The position numbers and the translations under genes are program-made. Source: Embleya sp040605455 (GTDB lineage Bacteria; Actinomycetota; Actinomycetes; Streptomycetales; Streptomycetaceae). From it: a stretch of 13,684 nt of DNA. Shown piece after piece: positions 1 to 6,823 of this stretch. The stretch covers positions 1 through 13,684 of the forward strand of contig NZ_JBEXCV010000195.1 of the NCBI RefSeq assembly GCF_040605455.1, read 5' to 3'. Every line of letters begins with the position of its first letter. Within the stretch, counting starts at the first letter, position 1. The notes beneath the pieces were generated by a model. That model did no database searches, was not told the DNA's origin, and worked only from the letters and a program-made list of their open reading frames with translations.

Positions 1-1
1 A

Positions 2-49
2 CGGCCCCTGGAGGGCATCGACTACGCGATCACCCCGTTCAACTACACC
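2..49 (+). pseudogene. Fragment of a 1-pyrroline-5-carboxylate dehydrogenase (ALDH family), broken
   Basis: The first complete reading frame of the window encodes RPLEGIDYAITPFNYT. This closely resembles the strongly conserved stretch of 1-pyrroline-5-carboxylate dehydrogenases (PruA/ALDH4 family, second step of proline breakdown), normally followed by AIAGNLPTAPALMGN. Here the match stops at about base 49. One frame over, the next bases (50-58) read IA, as if a base were lost, and then all similarity ends. No further ALDH sequence follows, and the P450 leader begins within about 150 bases. The piece is therefore either a remnant of a disrupted gene or a chimeric contig end. The family call rests on about 16 residues and is my recollection of the motif. 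Confidence 0.5.
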
Positions 50-111
50 CCATCGCCGTTTCGCCATCTCTCCGGGGGCCGCCTCTCCCTGTTCGGGCCT
101 TCTTTCCGGTC

Positions 112-245
112 AATGTCAAGGGAACATTTGTTCGCCTCCGTGAATACGGCACCGCATGGACGGGGTGGACCCCGAGTGTCGTGGTCCATAGCCTGGACGG
201 GTTTGGTTGATGATCTTCGATTGCGTTGTTGGACAAGGGGATTCG
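112..245 (+). promoter_or_regulatory. Leader/promoter region of the P450 gene with nested inverted repeats
   Basis: The region just before the P450 holds three small dyads. AATGT (112-116) pairs with ACATT (124-128). CGGGG (161-165) pairs with CCCCG (170-174) around a TGGA loop. ATGGAC (156-161) pairs with GTCCAT (184-189) and encloses the previous hairpin. The ribosome binding site AAGGGG lies at 235-240. I cannot pick a convincing -35/-10 pair. The dyads could be an operator or a folded leader, but short G/C-rich dyads also arise by chance. Confidence 0.3.
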
Positions 246-1460
246 ATGACCGCCCTGGATGTGCCAGACATACTTTCGCCCGAGTTCGCGGCCGATCCGT
301 ATCCGCTCTACCGGAGCATGCGCGACGAACACCCGTTGCTGTGGCACGAAGGCATGCAAAGCTGGATCATCTCGCGCTACGCGGACCTGGAACGGGCTTT
401 CAAGGAACCGGTGTTCACCACCGACAACTACGACTGGCAGTTGGAGCCCGTGCACGGGCGGACCATCCTGCAGATGAGCGGGCGCGAACACTCCGTGCGG
501 CGCGCGCTGGTGGCACCCGCCTTTCGCGGCAACACCCTTCAGGAAACGTTCATGCCGGTGATCGAGCGCAACGCCCGGCGGCTCGTGGACAGCTTCCGCG
601 AGCGCGGATCGGTGGACCTGGTCCCGGAGTTCGCGCAGCGCTTCCCGATCGATGTGATCGCGGACATGCTCGGCCTGGACCAGGCGGACCACGAGCGCTT
701 CCGGGGCTGGTACACCTCGGTCATCGCGTTCCTGGGCAACCTGAGCCAGGACCCCGACGTGGCCGCGGCCGGGCTGCGCACGCGCGAGGAGTTCGCCGCG
801 TACCTGCTGCCGCTGATCGCCGAGCGGCGCGCGAACCCGGGGACCGACCTGCTGTCCACGTTGTGCCTGGCCGAGATCGACGGCACCCGGATGAGCGACG
901 AGGACATCAAGGCCTTCTGCAGCCTGCTCCTGGCCGCCGGCGGCGAGACGACCGATAAGGCGATCGCTAGCCTGTTCAAGAACCTGCTCGAACACCCCGA
1001 GCAACTCGCCGCGGTACGCGCGGACCGGTCGCTGATCCCGCAGGCGTTCGCGGAGACTCTGCGCTTCTCGCCGCCGGTGCACATGATCATGCGCCAGCCC
1101 GCCGAGGACGTCGAACTCAGCGGCGGCGTGGTGCCCGCCGGCAGCACGCTCACGTGCCTGATAGGCGCGGCCAACCGCGACGACCGGCGCTTCGCGCACC
1201 CCGACCGGTTCGACATCTTCCGCGAGGACCTGACCGCCAAGACGGCATTCTCCGCGGCGGCCGACCACCTGTCCTTCGCGCTGGGCCGGCACTTTTGCGT
1301 CGGCGCGCTGCTCGCGGTCGCCGAGGTCGAGGTCGGCGCCAACCAACTCCTCGACGCGATGCCCGACCTGGCCTTCGCGCCGGGGTTCGCGCCCGCGGAG
1401 AAGGGCGTGTTCACCCGCGGCCCGGTCGCGCTGCCGGTGACGTTCACGCCGGTGGCCTGA
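246..1460 (+). CDS. Cytochrome P450 (canonical, soluble bacterial type)
   Basis: Predicted haem-thiolate monooxygenase of 404 residues, a normal length for soluble bacterial P450s, which take electrons from a ferredoxin and ferredoxin reductase. All signature elements are present: the I-helix AGGETT (acid-alcohol pair E234/T235), the K-helix ExxR as ETLR (E270, R273), and the haem loop FALGRHFCVG with the axial cysteine C351. There is no signal peptide or membrane anchor. The ATG at 246 is preferred because AAGGGG sits five bases upstream; an in-frame TTG at 207 would add 13 residues without a ribosome binding site. The gene stands alone, converging on the conservon P450, and no redox partner gene is nearby. 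Substrate and CYP family cannot be assigned from the sequence. It contrasts with the neighbouring CvnE, which lacks several of these signatures. Confidence 0.93.
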   Translation: MTALDVPDILSPEFAADPYPLYRSMRDEHPLLWHEGMQSWIISRYADLERAFKEPVFTTDNYDWQLEPVHGRTILQMSGREHSVRRALVAPAFRGNTLQETFMPVIERNARRLVDSFRERGSVDLVPEFAQRFPIDVIADMLGLDQADHERFRGWYTSVIAFLGNLSQDPDVAAAGLRTREEFAAYLLPLIAERRANPGTDLLSTLCLAEIDGTRMSDEDIKAFCSLLLAAGGETTDKAIASLFKNLLEHPEQLAAVRADRSLIPQAFAETLRFSPPVHMIMRQPAEDVELSGGVVPAGSTLTCLIGAANRDDRRFAHPDRFDIFREDLTAKTAFSAAADHLSFALGRHFCVGALLAVAEVEVGANQLLDAMPDLAFAPGFAPAEKGVFTRGPVALPVTFTPVA

Positions 1461-1462
1461 GT

Positions 1463-1499
1463 CCGGTTCGGGGCGGGCGCCTCGCCCGCCCCGAACCGG
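1463..1499. terminator. Bidirectional terminator between convergent P450 genes
   Basis: Perfect 17-bp inverted repeat: left arm CCGGTTCGGGGCGGGCG (1463-1479), loop CCT, right arm 1483-1499. It lies two bases after the plus-strand P450 stop and seven bases beyond the cvnE stop on the other strand, so one hairpin can serve both. There is no T-tract, which is usual for actinomycete terminators. Confidence 0.85.
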
Positions 1500-1506
1500 C
1501 CCGGAA

Positions 1507-2802
1507 TCAGCCCACGTACGCGGGGGTGAACTCGACCGGGAGGTTCTCCAGGCCGCGCATCCACACCGAGTCGCGCCAGACCAGTTCCCGGGTGGGCACC
1601 GACAGGTTGACGTCCGGCAGCCGGTCCAGCAGTACCTCGATGGCGGCGCGCGCGATCACCTCGGCCAACTCGGGGGCCGGGTAGGGGCAGCGGTGCTCGC
1701 CGTGGCTGAAGGACATGTGCGCGTTGTTGCCCGCGGCGCCGATGTAGGAGTCCGGGCGCACCTGCGGGTCGGTGTTGGCCGCCGACAGACCGAGCACGAG
1801 CAGGTCCCCGGCCTTGATCTTCTGCCCGCCGAGCACCGTCGCGCGCACCGCCCACCGGCCGATGAAGTTCTGCGTGGGCGTGTCCTCCCACAACACCTCG
1901 TTCAGCGCCTGGCCGACGCTGCGCCGGCCGCCGAACAGGGTCAGCGCGAAGCGGTCGTCGGTCAGCATCAGCCGCAGCGTGTTGCCGATCCAGTTCGCGG
2001 TGGGCTGCTGGGCGGCGGCCATCACCACGAGCATGTCCTGGATCAGTTCCTCCTCGGCCAACCCGGCCGGGTGCGCGAGCAGCCGCGAGGGCACGTCGGC
2101 GCCCGGGCGTTCGCGCTTGCGCTCCAGCAGCCGGGCCATCGTGGCCCGTACCCGCAGGTACGCCTCGACCGCGCCGTCCCCGCCGTCCAGCGAGCCGGCC
2201 AGGTCCTGCACCAGCGCCGGAGTCTCCTGCTCGGGCAGCCCGAACAGCCCGGCCACCACGAGCGAGGGCAGCCGGTGCGCGTAGTCGGCCATCAACTCGG
2301 CCTCGCCCACCCCGGCGAACTCGTCGACCAGGTGGTCCGCGATCCGCTCCGCCTGGGCACGCAGCTCGAACTGGTCAACCGCCGCGAGCGCGTCGCTGAT
2401 CGCCCCGGAGCGGCGCCGGTGTTCGGGCCCCTCGGTGAACATCACCGACGGCTGGTAGCCGACGAACGGCATCAGCGGCCAGTCCGGCGCGATCCTGTCC
2501 CACGCGTGCCAGCGCCGCGAGTCGCGAGCGAACAGCTGGTCGTTCGCGGTGACATGGTGCACCTCGCGGTAACCGAGTACGAACCACGCGGGGATGTCGC
2601 CGTCGAGCAGGATCGGCGCCACCGAGCCGTGCTCCTGCCGCAGCTTGCGATACATGCGATGCGGGTCCTGCCACAGACCCGGGCCGGACAACCGCTCGGC
2701 GTCCACGTGCGAGGCGTCCAGCGGCTTGCCGGCCGCATGTGCCGGGCAACCCTCGGGCGGCGCGGGGGCGTTCGGGTCGTTGAGGTCCGAAGACGTGGTC
2801 AC
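1507..2802 (-). CDS. cvnE: Conservon cytochrome P450 (CvnE), CYP157-like, lacking the ExxR arginine
   Basis: P450-fold protein of 431 residues encoded last in the conservon. The haem loop is intact as FSHGEHRCPYP with axial C372. Two near-universal elements are altered. The K-helix reads NEVLWEDTP, so E302 is kept but the ExxR arginine is W305. The I-helix reads AAAQQPTAN (Q265-Q266-P267-T268) instead of [AG]Gx[DE]T[TS], so the acid of the proton-relay pair is missing. Loss of ExxR is a published trait of the CYP157 family, whose members in S. coelicolor lie in conservons; family membership here is my inference. The GTG start at 2802 overlaps the cvnD stop as GTGA, with GGGAG eight bases upstream, indicating translational coupling. 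Reading further upstream in this frame only shadows cvnD. Its role may be haem-based sensing or atypical chemistry rather than standard hydroxylation. Confidence 0.92.
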   Translation of the reverse strand: MTTSSDLNDPNAPAPPEGCPAHAAGKPLDASHVDAERLSGPGLWQDPHRMYRKLRQEHGSVAPILLDGDIPAWFVLGYREVHHVTANDQLFARDSRRWHAWDRIAPDWPLMPFVGYQPSVMFTEGPEHRRRSGAISDALAAVDQFELRAQAERIADHLVDEFAGVGEAELMADYAHRLPSLVVAGLFGLPEQETPALVQDLAGSLDGGDGAVEAYLRVRATMARLLERKRERPGADVPSRLLAHPAGLAEEELIQDMLVVMAAAQQPTANWIGNTLRLMLTDDRFALTLFGGRRSVGQALNEVLWEDTPTQNFIGRWAVRATVLGGQKIKAGDLLVLGLSAANTDPQVRPDSYIGAAGNNAHMSFSHGEHRCPYPAPELAEVIARAAIEVLLDRLPDVNLSVPTRELVWRDSVWMRGLENLPVEFTPAYVG

Positions 2803-3422
2803 AGGGCGCGCTCCCGGGCGGCAGACAACGTGTAGAGGTGGTTCACCAACGCGATCAACACGGCCTTGCTGGACTCCCGGCTGCGCGCGTCGCAGTCGAC
2901 CATCGGTATCTGCGCGGGCAGCGACAACGCGTCGCGCACCTCGTCCAGCGTGTGCTCGGGCGGGCCGAAGTTGTTGCGGGCGAGCACGAACGGCGTGCCG
3001 TGGTGCTCCAGCCGGTCGATCGCGTACCAGGAGTCCTCCAGACGCCTGGGATCCACCAGCACGACCGCGCCGAGCGTGCCCGAGAACAGCCGGTCCCACA
3101 GGAACCAGAAGCGCTCCTGGCCGGGGGCACCGAACAGGTAGAGCACCATCTCGTCGTTGAGCGAGATCCGACCGAAGTCGAAGGCGACCGTGGTCGTGGT
3201 CTTGCCGTCCGCGCTGCGCGCGTCGTCGATGCCCACGCCCGCCCGGGTCATCGTCTCCTCGGTGTTGAGCGGACGGATCTCGCTCACCGAGCGCACCATC
3301 GTCGTCTTGCCGACGCCGAACCCGCCCACGATGGCGATCTTGAGCCCGTCGCGCGCGGTGCTCGCCAGGGGGGTACGGACGGCCGGCTCGGACGTGGCGA
3401 GCTCAGAGGTTGTGGAGTCCAA
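2799..3422 (-). CDS. cvnD: Conservon small GTPase (CvnD)
   Basis: Ras/Arf-like GTP-binding protein of 207 residues, the signalling switch of the conservon complex. After about 27 disordered residues comes beta-strand LKIAIVGG and the P-loop GGFGVGKTT (33-41). The switch II region reads FGAPGQERFWFLWD, the GxPGQ form usual in CvnD proteins in place of DTAGQ. The base-recognition region reads LARNNF, a relaxed NKxD, and a late CDAR may be the G5 loop. The start is taken as TTG at 3422. It lies inside the 3' end of cvnC (20-base overlap) with AGCAGG upstream, and no ATG or GTG in frame fits better. The stop overlaps the cvnE start. Conservon GTPases are expected to be regulated by the roadblock partner CvnB. 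Start confidence is moderate; family confidence is high. Confidence 0.93.
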   Translation of the reverse strand: MDSTTSELATSEPAVRTPLASTARDGLKIAIVGGFGVGKTTMVRSVSEIRPLNTEETMTRAGVGIDDARSADGKTTTTVAFDFGRISLNDEMVLYLFGAPGQERFWFLWDRLFSGTLGAVVLVDPRRLEDSWYAIDRLEHHGTPFVLARNNFGPPEHTLDEVRDALSLPAQIPMVDCDARSRESSKAVLIALVNHLYTLSAARERAL

Positions 3423-3762
3423 CGAGCACCTGCTTCAGGATCTCGGTATCGGGTAGTTGCGCCCGGCGCGGGGAGGTGCGCGGGTGCCGCGCGGTGATCC
3501 GCCCCGTGTCGAGCAGGTCGCACAGCAGGATCTTCACCACGCCCACGGGCAGGCCCAGTTCGGCGGCGATCTCCACGACGGCGGTGGGTCGATCGCACAT
3601 TCGCAGGATCTTGACGTGCTCGGACTGCATGCCCGAGCTCGGTTCGCACTCGCTGACGATCAGTGTGACCAGGTCGAACGCTTCCTCGTTCGCGCGTGTC
3701 CGGCCGTTGGTGACCGTGTACAGCCGGTCCGGGTCCCCGCTGTCGACTGGCCGCCGGATCAT
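3403..3762 (-). CDS. cvnC: Conservon DUF742 protein (CvnC)
   Basis: Protein of 119 residues of the DUF742 family, always found between the roadblock protein and the GTPase in conservons. It begins with a basic, proline-containing segment followed by LYTVTNGRTRA, typical of the family. The central part (SEHVKILRMCDRPTAVVEIAAELGLPVGVVKILLCDLLDTGRITA) reads as a winged-helix-like fold, and the tail ends in ILKQVLVGLHNL. The ATG at 3762 overlaps the cvnB stop as ATGA, and the 3' end overlaps the cvnD start by 20 bases, so expression is likely coupled on both sides. Its biochemical role is not established. DNA binding is conceivable from the fold, but an adaptor role in the membrane complex is equally likely. 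Confidence 0.92.
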   Translation of the reverse strand: MIRRPVDSGDPDRLYTVTNGRTRANEEAFDLVTLIVSECEPSSGMQSEHVKILRMCDRPTAVVEIAAELGLPVGVVKILLCDLLDTGRITARHPRTSPRRAQLPDTEILKQVLVGLHNL

Positions 3763-4223
3763 GCCGATCGGCCGCCTTCATCGAACCGGCGGGCCGGTGC
3801 GCTCAGGTACTCGCCTATCTGCTCGACCAGTTCGTTCATGTTGTGGCCGACCACGCCGGCGTCCGCGTCGTCGTCCGCGATCACCGCGAGGTGGGCACCC
3901 TCGCCCGCCTCGACGATGAACAGGATGCCGCCGTGGAACTCGGTCATCGACTGCCGCACGCCGCCGCTGCCGTCGCCGAACTCGATCGAGGCGCCGTGCG
4001 AAAGGCTCTGGATGCCGGACGCGATGGCCGCGAGTTGGTCGGCCTGGTCCACCGTCAGTTTGGCGGTACGGCACAACTTGAGGCCGTCCTTGGACAGCAC
4101 CAGCGAGTGCCGGGTGCCCGGGGTGCGCTCGATCAGGTTCTCCAGCAGCCAGTCGAGGTCACGCTCGGGCTGCCGTTGGGTGCCGATCCGCTGTGCGTCG
4201 GTGCCGTGTGCTGTTGCGCTCAT
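3759..4223 (-). CDS. cvnB: Conservon roadblock/LC7 protein (CvnB)
   Basis: Roadblock/LC7 protein of 154 residues, related to MglB-type GTPase regulators, and the likely partner of CvnD and CvnA. The core begins at LDWLLENLIERTPGTRHSLV and continues with LSKDGLKLC, ADQLAAIASGIQSLS, ILFIVEAGEGAHLAVIAD and a C-terminal helix VVGHNMNELVEQIGEYLSAP, the normal order of this fold. The ATG at 4223 has GGAAG five bases upstream; reading further upstream in the same frame gives only Arg/Pro-rich sequence opposite cvnA. It is the first gene of the tightly overlapping B-C-D-E block and follows cvnA after an 83-base gap that contains a hairpin. Confidence 0.93.
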   Translation of the reverse strand: MSATAHGTDAQRIGTQRQPERDLDWLLENLIERTPGTRHSLVLSKDGLKLCRTAKLTVDQADQLAAIASGIQSLSHGASIEFGDGSGGVRQSMTEFHGGILFIVEAGEGAHLAVIADDDADAGVVGHNMNELVEQIGEYLSAPARRFDEGGRSA

Positions 4224-4240
4224 AGGGCTTCCGGGGTGGA

Positions 4241-4255
4241 CATCCGGTCCGGATG
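4241..4255 (-). repeat. Short perfect hairpin between cvnA and cvnB
   Basis: CATCCG (4241-4246), loop GTC, CGGATG (4250-4255): a six-base-pair stem with a three-base loop in the only real gap of the conservon operon, directly ahead of the cvnB ribosome binding site. It could affect mRNA stability or the ratio of CvnA to the downstream proteins, and is weak as a terminator. Confidence 0.4.
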
Positions 4256-4306
4256 GCCGACCCCCGCCTCCGTTCTCTCGTTGCGTACGACCCGGCGAAG
4301 GGGCGA

Positions 4307-5833
4307 TCAGGAATTGTCGTCGGGGGACGCCGTCACGTCCCGACCCGGCCGTTCGCCCTGGACCGCCTGGCGGAACGCGCCGAAGCGGGCGCCGGGGGCG
4401 GGACGTGGCTTGGCCGCCGGGGCCGGATCCGGGCGCGACTCGGCCCGCTCCGCCGCCTTGGCCGCGGCGGCCAGGGTCTGCCCGGGACGGCGCTTGGCCA
4501 GCCCGGAGAGCGTGGGTGCGGGCGCCGGCTCGGCCGCTGTGGGGGTCGGCTCGACGACCGATTCGAAGACCGAGGGTGCGGCGGCCGCCGGTGCCGGCTC
4601 GACCGGCTTCGCCTCGACGGGACGTGCCTCGACGAAACGTGTCCGCGCCGCGGGTGCGCCGGGCACGGCCCGCTTGCGCGGCTCGGGGCGGACCTCGCCG
4701 ACCAGTTGCCGAGGAATCATCAGCACGACGCCGGTGCCGCCGCGCGAGGAGGGCCGGAAGGACACGGTCAACCCGTGCTTGCGGGCCAGACAACCGACCA
4801 CGGCCAGGCCCAATCGGGTCCCGGACAGCGTGGTCAGGTCCAACGCCTTCGCCGCGACCGCCTGTTCGGCTCGGCGCAGGGCGAACTCACCCATCACCAG
4901 GCCGCCGTCCTCGACGGTGACCACGACACCCGCGGGCACGTCCTCGACGTAGACGTGCACCTGCTCGGAGGGCGGCGAGAACTTGGTCGCGTTGTCCATC
5001 AGTTCGGCGAGCGCGTGCATGACACCCTCGGCCGCGTAGCCGGCCACCGCCGCCTCGCTGGTCGAGTGCACCCGCACCCGCTGGTAGGCACTGATCCGGC
5101 CGACCGCACCGCGCAGGATGCTCTCCATCACGATCGGCTTGGTCCACCGGCGGCCCGAACGCGCGCCGGTGAGCACCGCGATGCTGTCCGCGAGTCGACC
5201 CGCCTGGGCGGTGTTGTGGTCCAACCGCAGGAGGTCGCCGAACACCTCCTCGCCGTGCCGGCCCTCCATCTCGCGCAGGTCCGCCAGCATGCTGGTGGAC
5301 AGGGCCTGCACCCGGCCTGCGGCGTTCGCACACGCGGACATCGCCGCGGCGCGCATGCGCTCGCCCTGACCGACCTCGCGAGCGAAGGTGGCCAGCGTGC
5401 GCTGCAGTGCCTCGTGCTGCGGAGCCGGTACGCCGGCGAGTGCGGTGTCCACCGACGCGCCGCCGCGCAGCAACGCCACCAGCGCGGGCAGCGTCTCGTC
5501 GGCGAGCCGGGCCGCCTCGGCCTCGTACGCGGACATCCGGTCCCGGTTGTCGTCGTTCCACCGGGCCGCGTCGCCCTCCATGTCGGCGTTCCGGGCACGC
5601 AGCACGTCCGCGGTGCCGATCGCGTACACGGTGGCCGCGACGGCGATGGCCAACGCGAGCGCGACCGCCACGCCGCCCACCGCGACCGTCGTGCGGTGGT
5701 TCGAGCCGACGGCGGTCACCGCCCACACGACCGCGCCTGCGGTGATGATCGACACGGCCGCGAAGGCGAGCAGTGCCCGTCCCGTGGGCGGTCGTTCGGA
5801 CCGGGCGCGAGGGGGCATGTGTGCAGCTGACAT
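4307..5833 (-). CDS. cvnA: Conservon sensor histidine kinase-like membrane protein (CvnA)
   Basis: Predicted membrane protein of 508 residues heading the conservon. Two hydrophobic helices (about 20-43 and 49-73) are joined by only about five residues, so there is essentially no extracytoplasmic sensor domain. A long helical region with LRLDHNTAQAGRLADSI contains a histidine (H206) at the H-box-like position. The HATPase_c domain shows the N-box ELMDNATKFSPP (N281), a G1-like EDGGLVMG, LGLAVVGCLARKHGL and GGTGVVLMIPRQLV. The final 125 or so residues are Ala/Pro/Glu-rich and probably disordered. CvnA proteins are thought to scaffold CvnB-D at the membrane rather than signal to a classical response regulator, and none is encoded here. 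The ATG at 5833 has GAGGA eight bases upstream; a TTG directly before it would add one residue. Confidence 0.92.
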   Translation of the reverse strand: MSAAHMPPRARSERPPTGRALLAFAAVSIITAGAVVWAVTAVGSNHRTTVAVGGVAVALALAIAVAATVYAIGTADVLRARNADMEGDAARWNDDNRDRMSAYEAEAARLADETLPALVALLRGGASVDTALAGVPAPQHEALQRTLATFAREVGQGERMRAAAMSACANAAGRVQALSTSMLADLREMEGRHGEEVFGDLLRLDHNTAQAGRLADSIAVLTGARSGRRWTKPIVMESILRGAVGRISAYQRVRVHSTSEAAVAGYAAEGVMHALAELMDNATKFSPPSEQVHVYVEDVPAGVVVTVEDGGLVMGEFALRRAEQAVAAKALDLTTLSGTRLGLAVVGCLARKHGLTVSFRPSSRGGTGVVLMIPRQLVGEVRPEPRKRAVPGAPAARTRFVEARPVEAKPVEPAPAAAAPSVFESVVEPTPTAAEPAPAPTLSGLAKRRPGQTLAAAAKAAERAESRPDPAPAAKPRPAPGARFGAFRQAVQGERPGRDVTASPDDNS

Positions 5834-6167
5834 CAAGCGGATCCTCGTTGCCGGGGGCTGGTCGGCGTGAGCCTACCGGGCCCGATCCGGACGTGCCCAA
5901 CACCGACCTTCCGGACGCAGGCGTAGCCTGACGTGTGGTCAACTGCCCTGATATGTCCGCGACTTACCCATCTCTACGCAAGCCGGGTCGGGCCGCCGAA
6001 ACCGCCTCCGCCGGCCCGCTCCGGTCGCGCCGCGGCAGTTCGCCGTCGCGACCCCGGCGGCTCGCCGGCAACCTGCGGCCGACCGGAGCGGACGCCGCCG
6101 ACCGGGCCGTCGAACGGTCCGGATTCCCGGCGGCGGCTGCCCCACCAGCACACCGACCGGCCGCGCG

Positions 6168-6197
6168 GTCGATCCGGGCCGGCGACCCGGGATCGAC
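6168..6197. repeat. 11-bp hairpin upstream of the conservon
   Basis: GTCGATCCGGG (6168-6178) pairs with CCCGGGATCGAC (6186-6197) with one bulged base and a seven-base loop. A competing hairpin, CGACCG (6154-6159) with CGGTCG (6166-6171), shares bases with it, so the two are mutually exclusive. Function is unknown; it lies about 335 bases ahead of cvnA. Confidence 0.4.
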
Positions 6198-6475
6198 GAT
6201 CGACCCGTGCGGGGGTCGCCGCGACCACCTCGACCGGCGCCTCGGGCGACCCGGTACGGATCGGTTCGGCCACGCATCGCGCGGCGCCGCTTTGCGCCGG
6301 TTGCACCGGGCCCTCGGGCTCCTCGGACGACGGATCCCACCGCCGCAGGCCCGAACGGTGATCAGTCTCACGTCGAGGAGGGCGCGCGAAGGAAGTCGTG
6401 AAGGAGGCGTAAGACGGAAGGGAAAGCCGGCCGCGACACTCGCGCCGCGCCACACCGAGGCCGGATCGGATCAAC

Positions 6476-6508
6476 TCGAACCCACGTTCGATCGGTCGGA
6501 TTCGACCG
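6476..6508. repeat. Two back-to-back small hairpins
   Basis: TCGAAC (6476-6481) / GTTCGA (6486-6491) with loop CCAC is followed one base later by CGGTCG (6493-6498) / CGACCG (6503-6508) with loop GATT. Both stems are perfect six-mers. They lie in the gene-free gap and might belong to a structured RNA or a protein-binding site. No coding explanation is visible. Confidence 0.35.
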
Positions 6509-6750
6509 GCCGACGCCGGTTTTCCGCCACCCTGTCGCGCATCCGGGGATTCCGCTTCCACCGCGACACGACCGCAATATCTGTGCCGACGCCGCCCGCG
6601 CAAGTCGGACCCCGGGGCCGGCTCGACGACCGAAGCGCTCCGCGCGAGGAGCCCGCGCGGCGGGCGCAAACTCGGCAATTTGCTATCTTATCAACCCTCT
6701 GTCGGTGTCGTGGGCGCCCGAGGATCGGCCGCGATCACGGCCCGAAGCGA

Positions 6751-6800
6751 GGTTGCTCCGTCCGATAAGAGATGTACATCACATCCCTCGGAGAGCAACC
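6751..6800. promoter_or_regulatory. 13-bp inverted repeat with an inner palindrome upstream of the first L,D-transpeptidase
   Basis: GGTTGCTC (6751-6758) plus TCCGA (6761-6765) pairs fully with TCGGAGAGCAACC (6788-6800), giving 13 base pairs with a two-base bulge (CG, 6759-6760). The 22-base loop holds the perfect ten-base palindrome GATGTACATC (6771-6780). It lies 86 bases before the GTG start, so it is either a folded leader element or an operator with two dyads. I do not recognise a known riboswitch. An AAC (6797-6799) and GTC (6818-6820) separated by 18 bases could form an ECF-sigma-type promoter, which is speculative. Confidence 0.5.
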
Positions 6801-6823
6801 TGAGGGGCCTTACGACAGTCAAT

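Noticed and set aside
207..245. Upstream TTG/ATG starts for the first P450
   Set aside because: They lack a ribosome binding site, whereas the ATG at 246 has AAGGGG at ideal distance and gives the usual P450 N-terminus.
39..1346. Long minus-strand open frame opposite the first P450
   Set aside because: It is an antisense shadow of a gene with clear P450 motifs; its translation is low-complexity and Arg/Gly/Val-rich.
1693..2835. Long plus-strand open frame opposite cvnE
   Set aside because: Antisense shadow of a P450 with an intact haem loop; the His/Arg/Val-rich product has no recognisable domain.
2803..3099. Possible 99-residue N-terminal extension of cvnE
   Set aside because: It lies in another frame of cvnD. 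The GTG at 2802, with GTGA overlap and an upstream GGGAG, gives a normal P450 length.
4253..5830. Long plus-strand open frame opposite cvnA
   Set aside because: Antisense shadow; the minus-strand frame has membrane helices and an HATPase domain, while this one is Arg/Gly/His-rich without a fold signature.
5935..6768. Long plus-strand open frame in the gap between the conservon and the transpeptidases
   Set aside because: The product is Arg/Pro/Ser-rich without any domain, has no ribosome binding site, shows a weaker codon bias than the neighbours, and overlaps equally long frames on the minus strand. It looks like a high-GC chance frame.
6751..6800. tRNA or T-box-like structure
   Set aside because: No cloverleaf, T-loop or NCCA-type bulge can be drawn; only the long stem and inner palindrome are supported.
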